Counted from the first letter of the stretch, positions 6,720 to 14,742 are shown. The stretch: 25,174 nucleotides of DNA from Oscillospiraceae bacterium (GCA_017415945.1 JAFQDR010000204.1:1-25174), one strand, 5' to 3'. The notes: generated from the letters alone by a model not told the origin. Translations and numbers: made by a program.

Positions 6720-8261
6720 GTGTCTAGAGAACATGTGGACCTGAATACCAAGGTTGTCGAGATGCGCGATATCGTCAAGAAGTTCGGCGACTTCACCGCT
6801 AACGACGGTGTACAGCTGACCGTACATAAGGGCGAAATTCACGCGATCCTTGGCGAAAACGGTGCAGGTAAATCCACCCTGATGAATCAGCTGTACGGTC
6901 TGTACAAGCCCACCAGCGGTGATATCATCATCAACGGGAAAAAGCTGGAAATGAACAACCCCAAAGACGCCATTGCCGCGGGTATCGGCATGGTGCACCA
7001 GCACTTTATGCTGGTTCAGCCCTTTACCGTCACCGAAAACATCGTTCTGGGTACCGAACCCATGAAGGGTACTGTGGTGGATATGGCAACTGCCCGCAAG
7101 AACGTTGTGGAGATCTCCGAGAAGTTCGGTCTGGCCATCGACCCCGATGCAAAGATCGAGGACATCTCCGTGGGTATGCAGCAGCGTGTTGAAATTCTGA
7201 AGGCCCTGTACCGCGGCGCGGAGATCCTGATTCTGGACGAGCCCACCGCATCTCTCACCCCTCAGGAAATCACCGAGCTCATCAACATCATGCACAACCT
7301 GACCGCTGAGGGCAAGAGCATTATCATCATCACCCACAAGCTGAAGGAAATCAAGGCCTCCGCTGACTTCTGCACCATCATCCGCATGGGCAAGTACATT
7401 GACACCGTAGACGTGGAGCAGTGCACCGAGGACGATCTGGCCGCAATGATGGTCGGTCGTCAGGTCACCTTCAAGGTAGATAAGAAGGAACAGACCCCCG
7501 GTGATGTGGTTCTGGATGTAAAGAACCTCCACGGCGTGGACTATCGTGACATCGAGATCCTGAAGGGTCTGGATCTGCAGGTACGCCGCGGTGAGATCGT
7601 GGGCATCGCAGGCATTGACGGCAACGGTCAGACCGAAATGGTAGAGATCATCACCGGTCTGCGCAAGGCCACGGAAGGCTCTATTACCATCAACGGTGTG
7701 GACATTTACAACAAACCTCCCCGCTTCGGCTTCCTGAACGGTGTTTCCTCCATTCCCGCTGACCGTCAGAAGCACGGTCTGGTGCTGGACTTCTCCGTGG
7801 AAGATAACCTGATCCTGCAGAACTACAAGGAAGAAAAGTTCTCCAAGAAGGGCCGTCTGAACCGCGCAGCCATCCGCAAGTTCGCCACCGAATGCATTGA
7901 AAAGTACGACATTCGCCCCAAGAAGAGTGAAGACCGTGCGGCGGGCACTCTGTCCGGCGGCAACCAGCAGAAGGTCATTATCGCCCGTGAAGTGGAAAAC
8001 GATAAGGATCTGCTGATCGCCGTGAACCCCACCCGTGGTCTGGACGTCGGTGCGATCGAATACGTACACAAGTACATTGTGGACCAGCGCAACAAGGGCA
8101 AGGCCGTGCTGCTGGTCAGCTTCGAACTGGATGAGATCATGTCTCTGTCTGACCAGATCGATGTAATTTACGACGGCAAGATCGTTGACCGTGTGCCCGG
8201 TAAGCTGGCAGACGAAAACGAGCTGGGCCTGATGATGGCAGGGGGTAAGAAGAATGGATAA
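6720..8261 (+). CDS. Nucleoside ABC transporter, ATP-binding protein (NupO/NupA-like)
   Basis: This tandem ATPase (513 residues, two ABC domains) probably powers nucleoside uptake with the two permeases that follow. Domain 1 is complete: Walker A GENGAGKST (45-53), Q-loop Q94, a divergent signature SVGMQQ (150-155), Walker B ILILDEP and switch H206. Domain 2 has a degenerate Walker A (GIDGNGQTE, 298-306), a canonical LSGGNQQK (411-418), and Asn in place of the catalytic Glu after Walker B (LLIAVNPTRG). That asymmetry is typical of the sugar/nucleoside tandem ATPases. The start is a GTG at 6720 with GAGGAGG 10 bases upstream. The stop overlaps the next gene by 8 bases. Confidence 0.95.
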   Translation: MSREHVDLNTKVVEMRDIVKKFGDFTANDGVQLTVHKGEIHAILGENGAGKSTLMNQLYGLYKPTSGDIIINGKKLEMNNPKDAIAAGIGMVHQHFMLVQPFTVTENIVLGTEPMKGTVVDMATARKNVVEISEKFGLAIDPDAKIEDISVGMQQRVEILKALYRGAEILILDEPTASLTPQEITELINIMHNLTAEGKSIIIITHKLKEIKASADFCTIIRMGKYIDTVDVEQCTEDDLAAMMVGRQVTFKVDKKEQTPGDVVLDVKNLHGVDYRDIEILKGLDLQVRRGEIVGIAGIDGNGQTEMVEIITGLRKATEGSITINGVDIYNKPPRFGFLNGVSSIPADRQKHGLVLDFSVEDNLILQNYKEEKFSKKGRLNRAAIRKFATECIEKYDIRPKKSEDRAAGTLSGGNQQKVIIAREVENDKDLLIAVNPTRGLDVGAIEYVHKYIVDQRNKGKAVLLVSFELDEIMSLSDQIDVIYDGKIVDRVPGKLADENELGLMMAGGKKNG

Positions 8262-9336
8262 GAAAAAGTTCTCTCTGATTGATTTCTTTGCGGAAAATAA
8301 GCTCATCCACACCCTGCTGGCGATCGTCTGCGGCTTTATCGTGGGCGCGCTGTTTATGATGGTTATGGGCGTTTCCGTCACCGCCGCTTACGGCAAGCTG
8401 TTCTCCAGCATCTTCGGCGGCGTGAAGTTCATGTCCTACTGTGTTGTTTATGCAACTCCTTACATTGTAACGGGTCTGTCCGTTGCCTTCTCCTTCAAGA
8501 CCGGCGTGTTTAACATCGGTGCGGAAGGTCAGTTCGTTGTGGGTGCCATGGCAGCCTGTGTTGTGGGTATCCTGTTCGGCAGCCTGCCCTCCATCATCCT
8601 GATCCCCCTGTGCTTCATCGTTGCTATGATCGCAGGTGCGGTTTGGGGCGTCATCGTTGGCTTCCTGAAGACCAAGTGGGGCATCAACGAAGTGCTTTCC
8701 ATGATCATGTTCAACTGGATCGCCTTCTACCTGTCCAACTACATTGCATACCTTCCCGCAATTTACAGCGAAGGCAACTCCTCCGCTACCAAGGAAATTT
8801 CCGAAGCAGCACGCACGCTGCTGCCTGCGGAAATGATCAAGAACCTGAATCTGGCTCCTACCGCAAACTGGGGCATTCTGGTTGCCATTATCCTCACCGT
8901 TCTGGTTTGGTATATCATTGAAAAGACCACCCTTGGCTACGAGCTGAAGGCTGTGGGCTACAATAAGAACGCTGCGGAATACGGCGGCATCAACGTCAAC
9001 CGCTCCATTCTCACCGCGCTGGGCATCTCCGGTGCCATGTCCGGTATCGCAGGTGCTCTGCATCTGATGGGTATGGGCAGCCGTATCTCCGTATTCGCAG
9101 GTCAGGAAGGCTTCGGCTTTGCGGGCATCGTGGTTGCGCTGATCGGTATGAACAATCCCTTCGGTGTGTTCCTGGCAGGCCTGTTCTACGGCTCCCTGAA
9201 GTACGGCGGCTCCAAGCTCACTCTGGTAGGCGCACACGGCGAAGTTATCGATATCATCGTGGGTACCGTTGTCTTCTTTATCGCAATTTCCGGCATCTTC
9301 TCCTACATTAAGAAACTGAAGAAGGAGGGCAAATAA
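8254..9336 (+). CDS. Nucleoside ABC transporter permease (NupP-like)
   Basis: This integral membrane protein of 360 residues has many hydrophobic helices and belongs to the BPD_transp_2/RbsC-like permease family used by nucleoside importers. The family's GVFNIGAEGQ motif lies at about residues 86-95, and a GFGFAGIVVALIG motif is in the C-terminal half. It overlaps the ATPase gene by 8 bases, which implies translational coupling. The next permease starts 3 bases after its stop. Together they should form a heterodimeric channel driven by the tandem ATPase and fed by the BMP lipoprotein. Confidence 0.95.
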   Translation: MDKKKFSLIDFFAENKLIHTLLAIVCGFIVGALFMMVMGVSVTAAYGKLFSSIFGGVKFMSYCVVYATPYIVTGLSVAFSFKTGVFNIGAEGQFVVGAMAACVVGILFGSLPSIILIPLCFIVAMIAGAVWGVIVGFLKTKWGINEVLSMIMFNWIAFYLSNYIAYLPAIYSEGNSSATKEISEAARTLLPAEMIKNLNLAPTANWGILVAIILTVLVWYIIEKTTLGYELKAVGYNKNAAEYGGINVNRSILTALGISGAMSGIAGALHLMGMGSRISVFAGQEGFGFAGIVVALIGMNNPFGVFLAGLFYGSLKYGGSKLTLVGAHGEVIDIIVGTVVFFIAISGIFSYIKKLKKEGK

Positions 9337-9339
9337 ACT

Positions 9340-10284
9340 ATGGATTTTATTCTGGATAATTTGGGCGTTATCATTTACGCAACACTGCTGTTTACGCCTC
9401 CTCTGCTGTACGCGGCACTGGGCTCCTGCTTCTCCGAAGTTTCCGGCGTTATCAACATCGGTATTGAAGGCATGATGGTGGCGGGTGCGTTCACCGGCTG
9501 TACCGTCACCTACTTTACACAGAATCCCTGGATCGGCTTCCTGTGCGGCGGTCTGGCAGGCGCGTTCTTCGCTTACCTCCACGCCATCGCATCCGTTAAG
9601 CTGGGTGCTGACCAGACCATTTCCGGTACCGCGATCAATATGCTGGCACCCGGTGTGGCGGTCATGACCTGCCGTGCGCTGTTCGGCTCCACCGACACCA
9701 TCCCTCTGGATATCTCCATCAAGATCCCTCTGCTGTTTGCGGACTCCTTTGATACCACTACCCATATGGGTATGTTCCTGTCCAACGTCATCTCCAACTA
9801 TGCTACTACCTTCCTGGTATTCGCATTGGTATTTGTGGTTTGGTTCGTATTCTACAAGACCCGCTTCGGTCTGCGTATGCGTGCCTGCGGTGAGCACCCC
9901 CATGCCTGCGAAACTCTGGGCATCAACGTCATCCGTATGCGTATGCTGTGCGTGACCATTTCCGGCTTCCTGGCAGGTCTGGGCGGCGCAAGCGTTACCA
10001 TGGCCATCACCAACCAGTTCCGTCCTATCTCCATTATCGGTCAGGGCTTTATCGCAATTGCCGCGGTTATCTTCGGTAAGTTCAAGCCCCAGGGCGCACT
10101 GTTCGGCTGCCTGCTGTTCGGTATGTGCACCGGTCTGAAGGTCATTCTGGGTACCGCATCTCCCATCAGCCCTCAGCTGATCTCCATGATCCCCTACGTA
10201 GTTACCGTTGTGGTTCTGATCCTGTTCGTGGGCAAGTCTCACGTTCCCGCTGCAAACGGCAAGCCCTACGTCAAGAGCAAGTAA
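9340..10284 (+). CDS. Nucleoside ABC transporter permease (NupQ-like)
   Basis: This second permease of the importer has 314 residues with multiple transmembrane helices. It carries the paired-family motif GVINIGIEGMM near residues 35-45, and GQGFIAIAAVIFGKFKPQG in the C-terminal half, both diagnostic for the smaller partner of this permease pair. The start ATG is 3 bases after the previous stop, with a GGAGGG site inside the end of the preceding gene. A strong terminator (10306-10340) closes the operon. Confidence 0.95.
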   Translation: MDFILDNLGVIIYATLLFTPPLLYAALGSCFSEVSGVINIGIEGMMVAGAFTGCTVTYFTQNPWIGFLCGGLAGAFFAYLHAIASVKLGADQTISGTAINMLAPGVAVMTCRALFGSTDTIPLDISIKIPLLFADSFDTTTHMGMFLSNVISNYATTFLVFALVFVVWFVFYKTRFGLRMRACGEHPHACETLGINVIRMRMLCVTISGFLAGLGGASVTMAITNQFRPISIIGQGFIAIAAVIFGKFKPQGALFGCLLFGMCTGLKVILGTASPISPQLISMIPYVVTVVVLILFVGKSHVPAANGKPYVKSK

Positions 10285-10305
10285 TCCAAATATTGGAACA
10301 ATTCG

Positions 10306-10340
10306 AAACCCACCTCGTCTACATAGATGAGGTGGGTTTT
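10306..10340 (+). terminator. Intrinsic terminator of the nucleoside ABC operon
   Basis: AAACCCACCTC (10306-10316) pairs with GAGGTGGGTTT (10329-10339). The stem extends inward as CGTCT/AGATG with one G-U pair around ACAT. It ends in TTTT, 22 bases after the nupQ-like stop. Confidence 0.85.
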
Positions 10341-10362
10341 CAGCAATGAATGACCCTCTTTT

Positions 10363-10629
10363 AAGGCAATGTCATTCAGTTTAGATATGTTAATTTAGGG
10401 TGTGGCTTCCCCTATTAGGGGGAGCTGTCAGGCGCGAGGGACGAGCGGTTGACTGAGGAGGTCAGCGGTGTTATTTTCGATAAGGAGAATCCTCGGCGAA
10501 TCCGTGCTATGCTCAATTTGTGCGCTTCGCGGATTGAATTTGACCTCTTCCACCGCAAGCGGTCCCCCTTCCCCTATTAGGGGAAGGCACTCCTTTATCC
10601 ACCGTACATTGTCTTAATGACATTGCCTT
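10363..10629. repeat. MITE-like element with 14-bp terminal inverted repeats (family B)
   Basis: AAGGCAATGTCATT at 10363-10376 is repeated perfectly inverted at 10616-10629, bounding a 267-bp element with no gene. Inside are two copies of the palindrome CCCCTATTAGGGG. There is a GTCA..TGAC hairpin followed by TGAGGAGGTC, a GCGCTTCGCGGATT segment, and a GACCTCTTCCACCGC segment that is also in the element at 14084. Beyond the operon terminator and this element the 421-base gap holds only the promoter at 10654. Confidence 0.8.
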
Positions 10630-10653
10630 TGTGGTGGAGGCTTGCTTAGGTGC

Positions 10654-10682
10654 TTGCTATGAATGACCAATGCGTATATAAT
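10654..10682 (+). promoter_or_regulatory. Promoter of the envelope-protein cluster
   Basis: TTGCTA (10654-10659) and a perfect TATAAT (10677-10682) have 17-base spacing and stand just outside the right end of the MITE-like element. The AAGGAGG of the first gene follows 8 bases later, so the leader is very short. Confidence 0.75.
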
Positions 10683-10705
10683 GGTTACACAAGGAGGCGA
10701 TGCCT

Positions 10706-12271
10706 GTGAAAAAAGCCATGAAATATATTGCTCTGCTGACCGTATTTACTGTGCTGGCGGTGGGGACCACCTATGTGCTCATTCAGCGCAGCTTGGGGGA
10801 ACCTCTCATTCGTCCTAAGGTGGACTTGCCTTACGAGGAGATCGTCCCCGAGGCGGGCATCGACCTGAACGGATTCTACGATCAAAATGACCTTGTGTTT
10901 ACAGAGATTACCGAGGAGCTTGGGGAAGAAAAATGGCTCAAGTATCTGCAAATTGACGGACTGAAAAATGGGGACGTGGAGGCTGCGGTGAATGCTGCCA
11001 TTGCGGCGGAGGCTCGCTCCTTGGTGGACTATTACGGAGCCGAGCGGATCAATTATGTAAACTGCAATCTGTGCGCCAACTTCTCCAACGTGCTGAGCAT
11101 CGGCTTCTATGCGGGGGATGTGGAGTATAACTACACCAACCGTTATCTGAATTTCAACCTGAATGACGGCTCTCTCCTGCGTCTGGAGGATTTGTTCGGG
11201 GTGCAGGCAGACCTGCTGGGCATGGTGCGCAGCGGATTTTATGAAAGTCTGACCACCTTCAACTTCACCGATGATTACTGGGAAACCGCCCAGTCTCCCG
11301 ATGAGAATATGCTGTATCGGGTAGTTACGGATTACATGGCATCGGACAATAAGAAGTTTTTCTTCACGCCCATGGAAATTTTTTTCTGCTATGGGGAGGA
11401 CTATACTGCCCATGTGGATATGGCGGAGCACGCCGAGGATATTACCGTGTACCATAAGTATCTGTCCGAGGAAAGCCTGTTTGAGCGTGACGACATCGGC
11501 TACAAGGGCATCTTCAACTGCGTACATATTCCCGAGGGTCACGAGGTGCGGGAGTTCGGCTTCGCTGCGGATAACTTCTGGTATGACTTCGGCTTCGGCG
11601 GGCTGTATCTCATGGACAACGCTCCCCAAGAAGCAGTGGACGGCCTGAACGCTTATGTGGATGCTCGCTTGGCAGAAATGCGTGGGGAAATCGAAGCCAT
11701 TGGTCAAGAGGCTGCAGCGAACCCCGACACCATGTACATCTTCATGGCAGAGCCTTCCTTCCAGCCCCATTTCCGTACGGATTATGATGGGGAAGGGTGG
11801 GGATACTCTGCATTCTCCAAGGCAGTGGCTTACAGCGGACACACCAAGCTGTACACCATGCCCAAGACCCTGTTTGACAGCAAGTACCGTGCACTCATGG
11901 TGGAGATGTATCGGGAAAATCCCTATTACATTTTGTTTGAGGGCATAGACCACCTGATCGGCGATGATGTACAGCATACCCGAGACGACAGTGAGGGTCT
12001 GTACCGCTGGGATACGGGAGAGGAAGTTACCGCTGCCACCCTGTTTGCAGAGGACTATGACGATTTCGCCTTTGTCCGCAGCTATGCCATAGACGAGCTG
12101 GTGCGCTACCATGGGTACAGCCTGGAGGAAGCCCGGCTGCTGACGGAAGCCATTTGGTATGAGATCGAGGGCGGCGGACTGCATATCGGCATCCCCGCAT
12201 GGGGCGAGGAGCGGTTCCTGTGGCTGTCTCTGGATCAATTCGCGCCGTCCCGACTGACGATTTTTGAATAA
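10706..12271 (+). CDS. Membrane-anchored extracellular protein with two DUF3298-like repeats
   Basis: This hypothetical protein of 521 residues has one N-terminal hydrophobic segment (about 7-25, after KKAMK) acting as signal anchor, with the rest predicted outside the cell. Two sections look related. FNLNDGSLLRLEDLF followed by a helical stretch is in the first half, and YRWDTGEEVTAATLFAEDYD followed by a similar stretch is near the C terminus. The pattern of a beta hairpin, then LxDLF, recalls the DUF3298/RsiV-PdaC C-terminal domain. That family link is my inference from the pattern. The ATG at 10700 is only 2 bases from AAGGAGG, so the GTG at 10706 (8-base spacing) is the better start. Its stop touches the Shine-Dalgarno of the next gene. 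No catalytic motif is recognised. Confidence 0.75.
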   Translation: MKKAMKYIALLTVFTVLAVGTTYVLIQRSLGEPLIRPKVDLPYEEIVPEAGIDLNGFYDQNDLVFTEITEELGEEKWLKYLQIDGLKNGDVEAAVNAAIAAEARSLVDYYGAERINYVNCNLCANFSNVLSIGFYAGDVEYNYTNRYLNFNLNDGSLLRLEDLFGVQADLLGMVRSGFYESLTTFNFTDDYWETAQSPDENMLYRVVTDYMASDNKKFFFTPMEIFFCYGEDYTAHVDMAEHAEDITVYHKYLSEESLFERDDIGYKGIFNCVHIPEGHEVREFGFAADNFWYDFGFGGLYLMDNAPQEAVDGLNAYVDARLAEMRGEIEAIGQEAAANPDTMYIFMAEPSFQPHFRTDYDGEGWGYSAFSKAVAYSGHTKLYTMPKTLFDSKYRALMVEMYRENPYYILFEGIDHLIGDDVQHTRDDSEGLYRWDTGEEVTAATLFAEDYDDFAFVRSYAIDELVRYHGYSLEEARLLTEAIWYEIEGGGLHIGIPAWGEERFLWLSLDQFAPSRLTIFE

Positions 12272-12284
12272 GGAGGATGGTTTG

Positions 12285-13190
12285 ATGAAAAAATTACCCT
12301 TGATTTTAGCCATGATATTTATGGTCGTGGTAGTTGCAGGCTGTGTGGTGTGGTACAAAACCGCCACCACGCCCTTTGAGGAGACCGCCGAGCCTCTGTT
12401 TACCAAGGAGGATTACCCCCGCGTGGATGCCTCCCTTGCCATTCACCCTCTGGTGGATGCCATCGCCGCCAACTTCCTGTGTGTGGACGAAAGTGAACTG
12501 GACTATGAATACACCACGACCCGTTCCTCGGAGGTGTACCGCAACCTCATCGACGGCAAGGTGGATGTGATTTTTGCGGCGGAGATCTCTCCCGAGGACG
12601 AGGCCTATGCCCGTGAGAAGGGCGTGGAGCTGAAGATCATCCCCGCTACCGCATCGGCATTTGTGTTCATTGTCAATGCGGACAACCCTGTGGATGGGCT
12701 GACTTTTGAACAAATTCAAGACATTTACACAGGGAACATTACCAACTGGAGTGAGGTAGGCGGTGCGGATGCGCCCATCATTCCGTATCAGCGTCCCACA
12801 GGCTCCGGCAGCCAGACGGCCATGCTGTCTCTGGTGATGAAGGATAAGGAAATCATGGAGCCTCCCACTACCCAGCTGCAGATGGAAATGGGCGAGCTGG
12901 TGGATGCCATCGCCGACTATGACAATGCGGTCGATGCCATTGGGTATTCCTACTTCTACTATGTGAACACCATGTACAAGCGTGATACCATTAAGATGCT
13001 GGCGGTGGACGGGGTAGTGCCTTCCATCGAGACTATTAAGAATGGGGAATATCCCATCTTCACCAACGGATTTATCGTGCTGCGGGCCGACGAGCCCGAG
13101 GATAGTCCAGCCTCCAAATGGGTGGATGCGGTGCTGGGCAAGCGCGGCAGCCAAATCATCGAAGCGAAGGGCTATGTGCCGGTGAATTGA
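12285..13190 (+). CDS. Orphan PstS-like substrate-binding lipoprotein
   Basis: The 301-residue product has a lipoprotein signal with lipobox VAGC (C20) and a type-2 periplasmic-binding fold like phosphate-binding PstS. Supporting motifs are LTFEQIQDIYTGNITNW (139-155) and the ligand loop PYQRPTGSGSQTAM (167-180), typical of PstS-like domains. No pstC, pstA, pstB or phoU lies nearby, so it may be a sensor or scavenging protein rather than part of a complete transporter. The frame begins at a TTG at 12264, but the ATG at 12285 with AGGAGG 8 bases upstream is the start. It is cotranscribed with the gene before it. The ligand is unproven; phosphate is the family default. Confidence 0.85.
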   Translation: MKKLPLILAMIFMVVVVAGCVVWYKTATTPFEETAEPLFTKEDYPRVDASLAIHPLVDAIAANFLCVDESELDYEYTTTRSSEVYRNLIDGKVDVIFAAEISPEDEAYAREKGVELKIIPATASAFVFIVNADNPVDGLTFEQIQDIYTGNITNWSEVGGADAPIIPYQRPTGSGSQTAMLSLVMKDKEIMEPPTTQLQMEMGELVDAIADYDNAVDAIGYSYFYYVNTMYKRDTIKMLAVDGVVPSIETIKNGEYPIFTNGFIVLRADEPEDSPASKWVDAVLGKRGSQIIEAKGYVPVN

Positions 13191-13227
13191 TGATACACTG
13201 TGGTGCAACAGATCGGAGATGCCGGGA

Positions 13228-13605
13228 ATGCTGCTTGTATATATCGTCTTTATCGTTTGTGTAATTAACACGATACGGGAATGTATTCAGTCGCTCAAGG
13301 AAAAGGATACGATGCAATTTATGTTATCGATCGGATTCTTTTTGTTCATGCTTGCTTTGTTTTTGGGGTTGATATCCGGTGGTTCCGCAATTCGCGATAT
13401 ACAGGCTGTGGAGGAATTTCATCGAACGGGACACTACTATTTGACCAACGGCGGAGTAAGAACAGAGGTTTCCTATGAACGGTTCATGATTGTTTATATT
13501 TCGGAAATCGTCGGATTTTCGGCATTCACATTGTGTTTTCTGCTGTCAATCATTCGAGATAGGAAGAAAAAGAAATCGAGTCCTTTGCTTATGGGGCGTA
13601 AATAA
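13228..13605 (+). CDS. Small membrane protein of unknown function
   Basis: I do not recognise a family. The 125-residue product has three hydrophobic segments (about 1-15, 30-50 and 87-109) and a strongly basic C-terminal tail (RDRKKKK). The segment between helices 2 and 3 reads like an exposed loop. The ATG at 13228 is preferred to the one at 13219 because GGAG (13215-13218) gives 9-base spacing for it and abuts the other. Base composition is visibly AT-richer than the two genes upstream, as is that of the next gene. This could reflect separate ancestry. Confidence 0.65.
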   Translation: MLLVYIVFIVCVINTIRECIQSLKEKDTMQFMLSIGFFLFMLALFLGLISGGSAIRDIQAVEEFHRTGHYYLTNGGVRTEVSYERFMIVYISEIVGFSAFTLCFLLSIIRDRKKKKSSPLLMGRK

Positions 13606-13635
13606 CGGTAAGATGTGACGAAGGAGGTTGCTTGC

Positions 13636-14001
13636 ATGAAAAGGGCGATCGTGTTCGTATTATCATTGGCTTATGCGCTGTTCCTAATTGGCTGTGAAGA
13701 GAATTTTTCGATACCTGAATTTTCTTATGCCGAAGAAAGTGGGATAATCTATGTTGTGGGCGAACCCGGAGTAAAAACCTCCGGATTTGTAAATACAACC
13801 GAAACTGACATAACTGTTGAGAATGTGTCAGAGCACGCCAAAAACGAATGTACCGTCGCGTATGACAGTGTTGCAATATATCGTGATACAGCTGAATGTG
13901 TATGGAAAGTACTATTCCACACACACGGATTACTTGGCGGCGGCCAGACCGTTTATTTAGATGATGATGGAAAAACGCTCTTAATCGTATATGGCGAATA
14001 A
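13636..14001 (+). CDS. Small putative lipoprotein of unknown function
   Basis: The 121-residue product has a Gram-positive lipoprotein signal (MKRAIVF..., lipobox LIGC with C20) followed by an acidic, beta-rich domain with no motif I recognise. AAGGAGG lies 8 bases before the ATG at 13636; the open frame upstream to 13615 is not needed. It lies 30 bases after the small membrane protein and shares its AT-richer composition, so the two probably form one unit. A hairpin with a short T tract (14011-14043) ends it. Confidence 0.7.
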   Translation: MKRAIVFVLSLAYALFLIGCEENFSIPEFSYAEESGIIYVVGEPGVKTSGFVNTTETDITVENVSEHAKNECTVAYDSVAIYRDTAECVWKVLFHTHGLLGGGQTVYLDDDGKTLLIVYGE

Positions 14002-14010
14002 CTCCCCAAC

Positions 14011-14043
14011 AAAAATCACCGTATCAGACGATACGGTGATTTT
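14011..14043 (+). terminator. Hairpin terminator, copy 1 of a duplicated palindrome
   Basis: AAAATCACCGTATC (14012-14025) and GATACGGTGATTTT (14030-14043) form a perfect 14-bp stem around AGAC, 10 bases after the lipoprotein stop. The same palindrome, including the CCCCAA before it, recurs at 14525-14563. Confidence 0.75.
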
Positions 14044-14083
14044 AGACTGTCGATAAATTGGTGGAAATCATGACGATGTAACT

Positions 14084-14476
14084 AAGGGAATCGCTTCCCC
14101 TTGTAGGGGGAGCTGGCTCGTTTTATGTTCGCTTGGATGCAGTAATGATAATATGAAACCGTGGGAGCGAACATAAAAACGAGACTGAGGAGGTCTGCGG
14201 TGAGTGTTTGAGATGCCGTTCCAGTCGGGCGAATGCGTATTTTTATATTGTGCGCTTCGCGGATTTGAATATCGACCTCTTCCACCGCGGCCCCCGCATA
14301 ATGCGCGGGGGTCCGTCAAAGTTCCTACCATACAACTTTGACGAGCGGTCCCCCTTAGCCGACGGAGTAAGGTAGGGCTCCGTCGGCAGATCAACGCGAT
14401 TTATGCGTAGACCCCCTATCCAGGGGAAGGTACTTTCCTAATCGGTGCGGCTCAACTGAATAACATTGCCTGACAA
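14084..14476. repeat. Large palindromic element with nested hairpins (family B)
   Basis: It shares with the 10363 element a CCCC..GGGGGAGCTG left part, TGAGGAGGTC, a GCGCTTCGCGGATTTGAA segment and GACCTCTTCCACCGC. Its right end CTGAATAACATTGCCT (about 14456-14471) matches the terminal repeat of that element; the left terminal repeat is not recognisable. It is longer because of additional hairpins: 14117-14133 with 14166-14183, 14289-14313, 14315-14323 with 14334-14342, and 14359-14367 with 14378-14386. No gene is visible in 14044-14524. Confidence 0.65.
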
Positions 14477-14524
14477 GGGGAGCGTAGCCTCCTATATTGT
14501 CTCTGCCAATTCCTAATTTACCCC

Positions 14525-14563
14525 AAAAAAATCACCGTATCAGACGATACGGTGATTTTTTTT
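14525..14563 (-). terminator. Hairpin terminator, copy 2 of the duplicated palindrome
   Basis: This is the same AATCACCGTATC-AGAC-GATACGGTGATT stem as at 14011, here flanked by seven A on the left and eight T on the right. It can therefore terminate transcription in either direction, including minus-strand transcripts from rpoD. Confidence 0.7.
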
Positions 14564-14633
14564 ACTCACAGAGAAGATTCCTATCAACAAGGCAAATCCG
14601 CAGGATTTGGAAATAAAAGAATCTTCGAATGTG

Positions 14634-14721
14634 AAAAAGACGAAATAGCGGAATGAACGCACTTCCCCCGCAATAGCAAGGCTACTGCGGGGGAACAAGT
14701 GATATGAAGCTTATTTCGTCT
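14634..14721 (-). terminator. Long compound hairpin terminating rpoD
   Basis: Read on the minus strand, AGACGAAATA (14721-14712) pairs with TATTTCGTCT (14647-14638), followed by a T run. Inside the loop is a strong stem, TTCCCCCGCA/TGCGGGGGAA, with an inner TAGC/GCTA. A further copy of AGACGAAATAAGC directly follows the rpoD stop and could pair with the same right arm. Further downstream (14572-14625) are more weak stems (GAAGATTC/GAATCTTC and AAATCC/GGATTT). Confidence 0.6.
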
Positions 14722-14742
14722 GGATATGTGGCTTATTTCGTC

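Noticed and set aside
8137..10242. 701-codon open frame antisense to the two nucleoside permeases
   Set aside because: The permeases have clear family motifs, overlaps and ribosome sites. The antisense product is a His/Asn/Gln/Gly-rich shadow with no plausible start site.
14068..14394. Minus-strand open frame downstream of rpoD
   Set aside because: It is entirely composed of nested palindromes of the repeat element, with no start signal.
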